NCBI GenBank assembly: GCA_022606425.2
Contig: JAHDVF020000016.1
Span: 5,424,501-5,488,500 of the forward strand
DNA: 64,000 nucleotides
Direction of reading: 5' to 3'
DNA from: Lepidostoma basale
Taxonomy: Eukaryota > Arthropoda > Insecta > Trichoptera > Lepidostomatidae
The position numbers and the translations under genes were made by a program. Position 1 is the first letter of the stretch. Each line of letters begins with the position of its first letter. The notes below the pieces were generated by a model. It had not been told where the DNA came from. It ran no database searches and worked only from the letters and a program-made list of their open reading frames with translations. This document shows, in pieces, positions 63,926 through 64,000 of this stretch.

Positions 63926-64000
63926 CATTTAACCATCCAGAGACCTAGGGACACGTAGATGATTCAGTGTAATAGCGTCTTACAAAGAAATGGCTTGAGT

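Noticed and set aside
1..64000. CRISPR array, bacterial defence or operon system
   Set aside because: No regularly spaced direct repeats, no bacterial gene spacing and no prokaryotic protein families; all signs are of an animal nuclear genome.

Overview
This window is intergenic or intronic DNA from an animal nuclear genome, most likely an insect and plausibly a moth or butterfly. It is AT-rich and has no operons or dense coding. Almost every recognisable open frame is a broken piece of a transposable element. tRNA-derived SINEs, 5'-truncated non-LTR retrotransposons (LINEs) with microsatellite tails, and short terminal-inverted-repeat elements fill it. The insect assignment is inferred from the style of the repeats; nothing in the window proves it.

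Only one piece of a host gene is recognised. An exon resembling mitochondrial intermediate peptidase (MIPEP) lies near 61611-62175 and is split by a hAT-type miniature element with a perfect 8-bp target duplication. No complete host gene, real tRNA, rRNA or CRISPR array is visible.

Repeat families, named here for convenience:
- LINE-A: the reverse transcriptase C-terminus with GHMERM and YPSGETA-like motifs, and a (TTAG)n tail. There are about 20 fragments on both strands, for example 92-633, 15025-15575, 36140-36655, 41445-41935 and 52355-52825.
- LINE-B: 1640-2215, 24065-24450, 48766-49096 and 58770-59315, several with (GAT)n tails.
- LINE-C: RQRQHRLF motif, 8 copies.
- LINE-D: CR1/L2-like C-terminus with an (ATT)n tail, 4 copies.
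- LINE-E: 17560, 46320, 51190 and 56395.
- LINE-F: a 3' frame still open at 44113-44777.
- A tRNA-headed SINE in 6 copies with two alternative tails.
- A second, SINE-like family that borrows the LINE-A 3' end.
- Terminal-inverted-repeat elements of hAT, pogo-like and TTAA-target (piggyBac-like) type, several nested in each other.

The most interesting signal is a set of about 17 dispersed hammerhead-ribozyme-like motifs (6488, 7997, 12180, 13011, 14694, 23440, 23541, 28869, 29714, 32589, 34215, 34832, 36854, 54503, 56288, 59400 and 63873). All keep the order CUGANGA, one extra base, a short stem II, GAAA, a palindromic stem III (CATG, CCGG or CAGCTG), then UC. Stem II changes sequence between families while staying paired. 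Three copies have intact cores, and one (14687-14733) also has a perfect 7-bp stem I. Two sit in ~100-125-nt units flanked by target-site duplications, and others sit in head-to-head inverted repeats. This resembles the minimal hammerheads known from Penelope-like retroelements and retrozymes, but here they lie in very short elements with no visible coding capacity.
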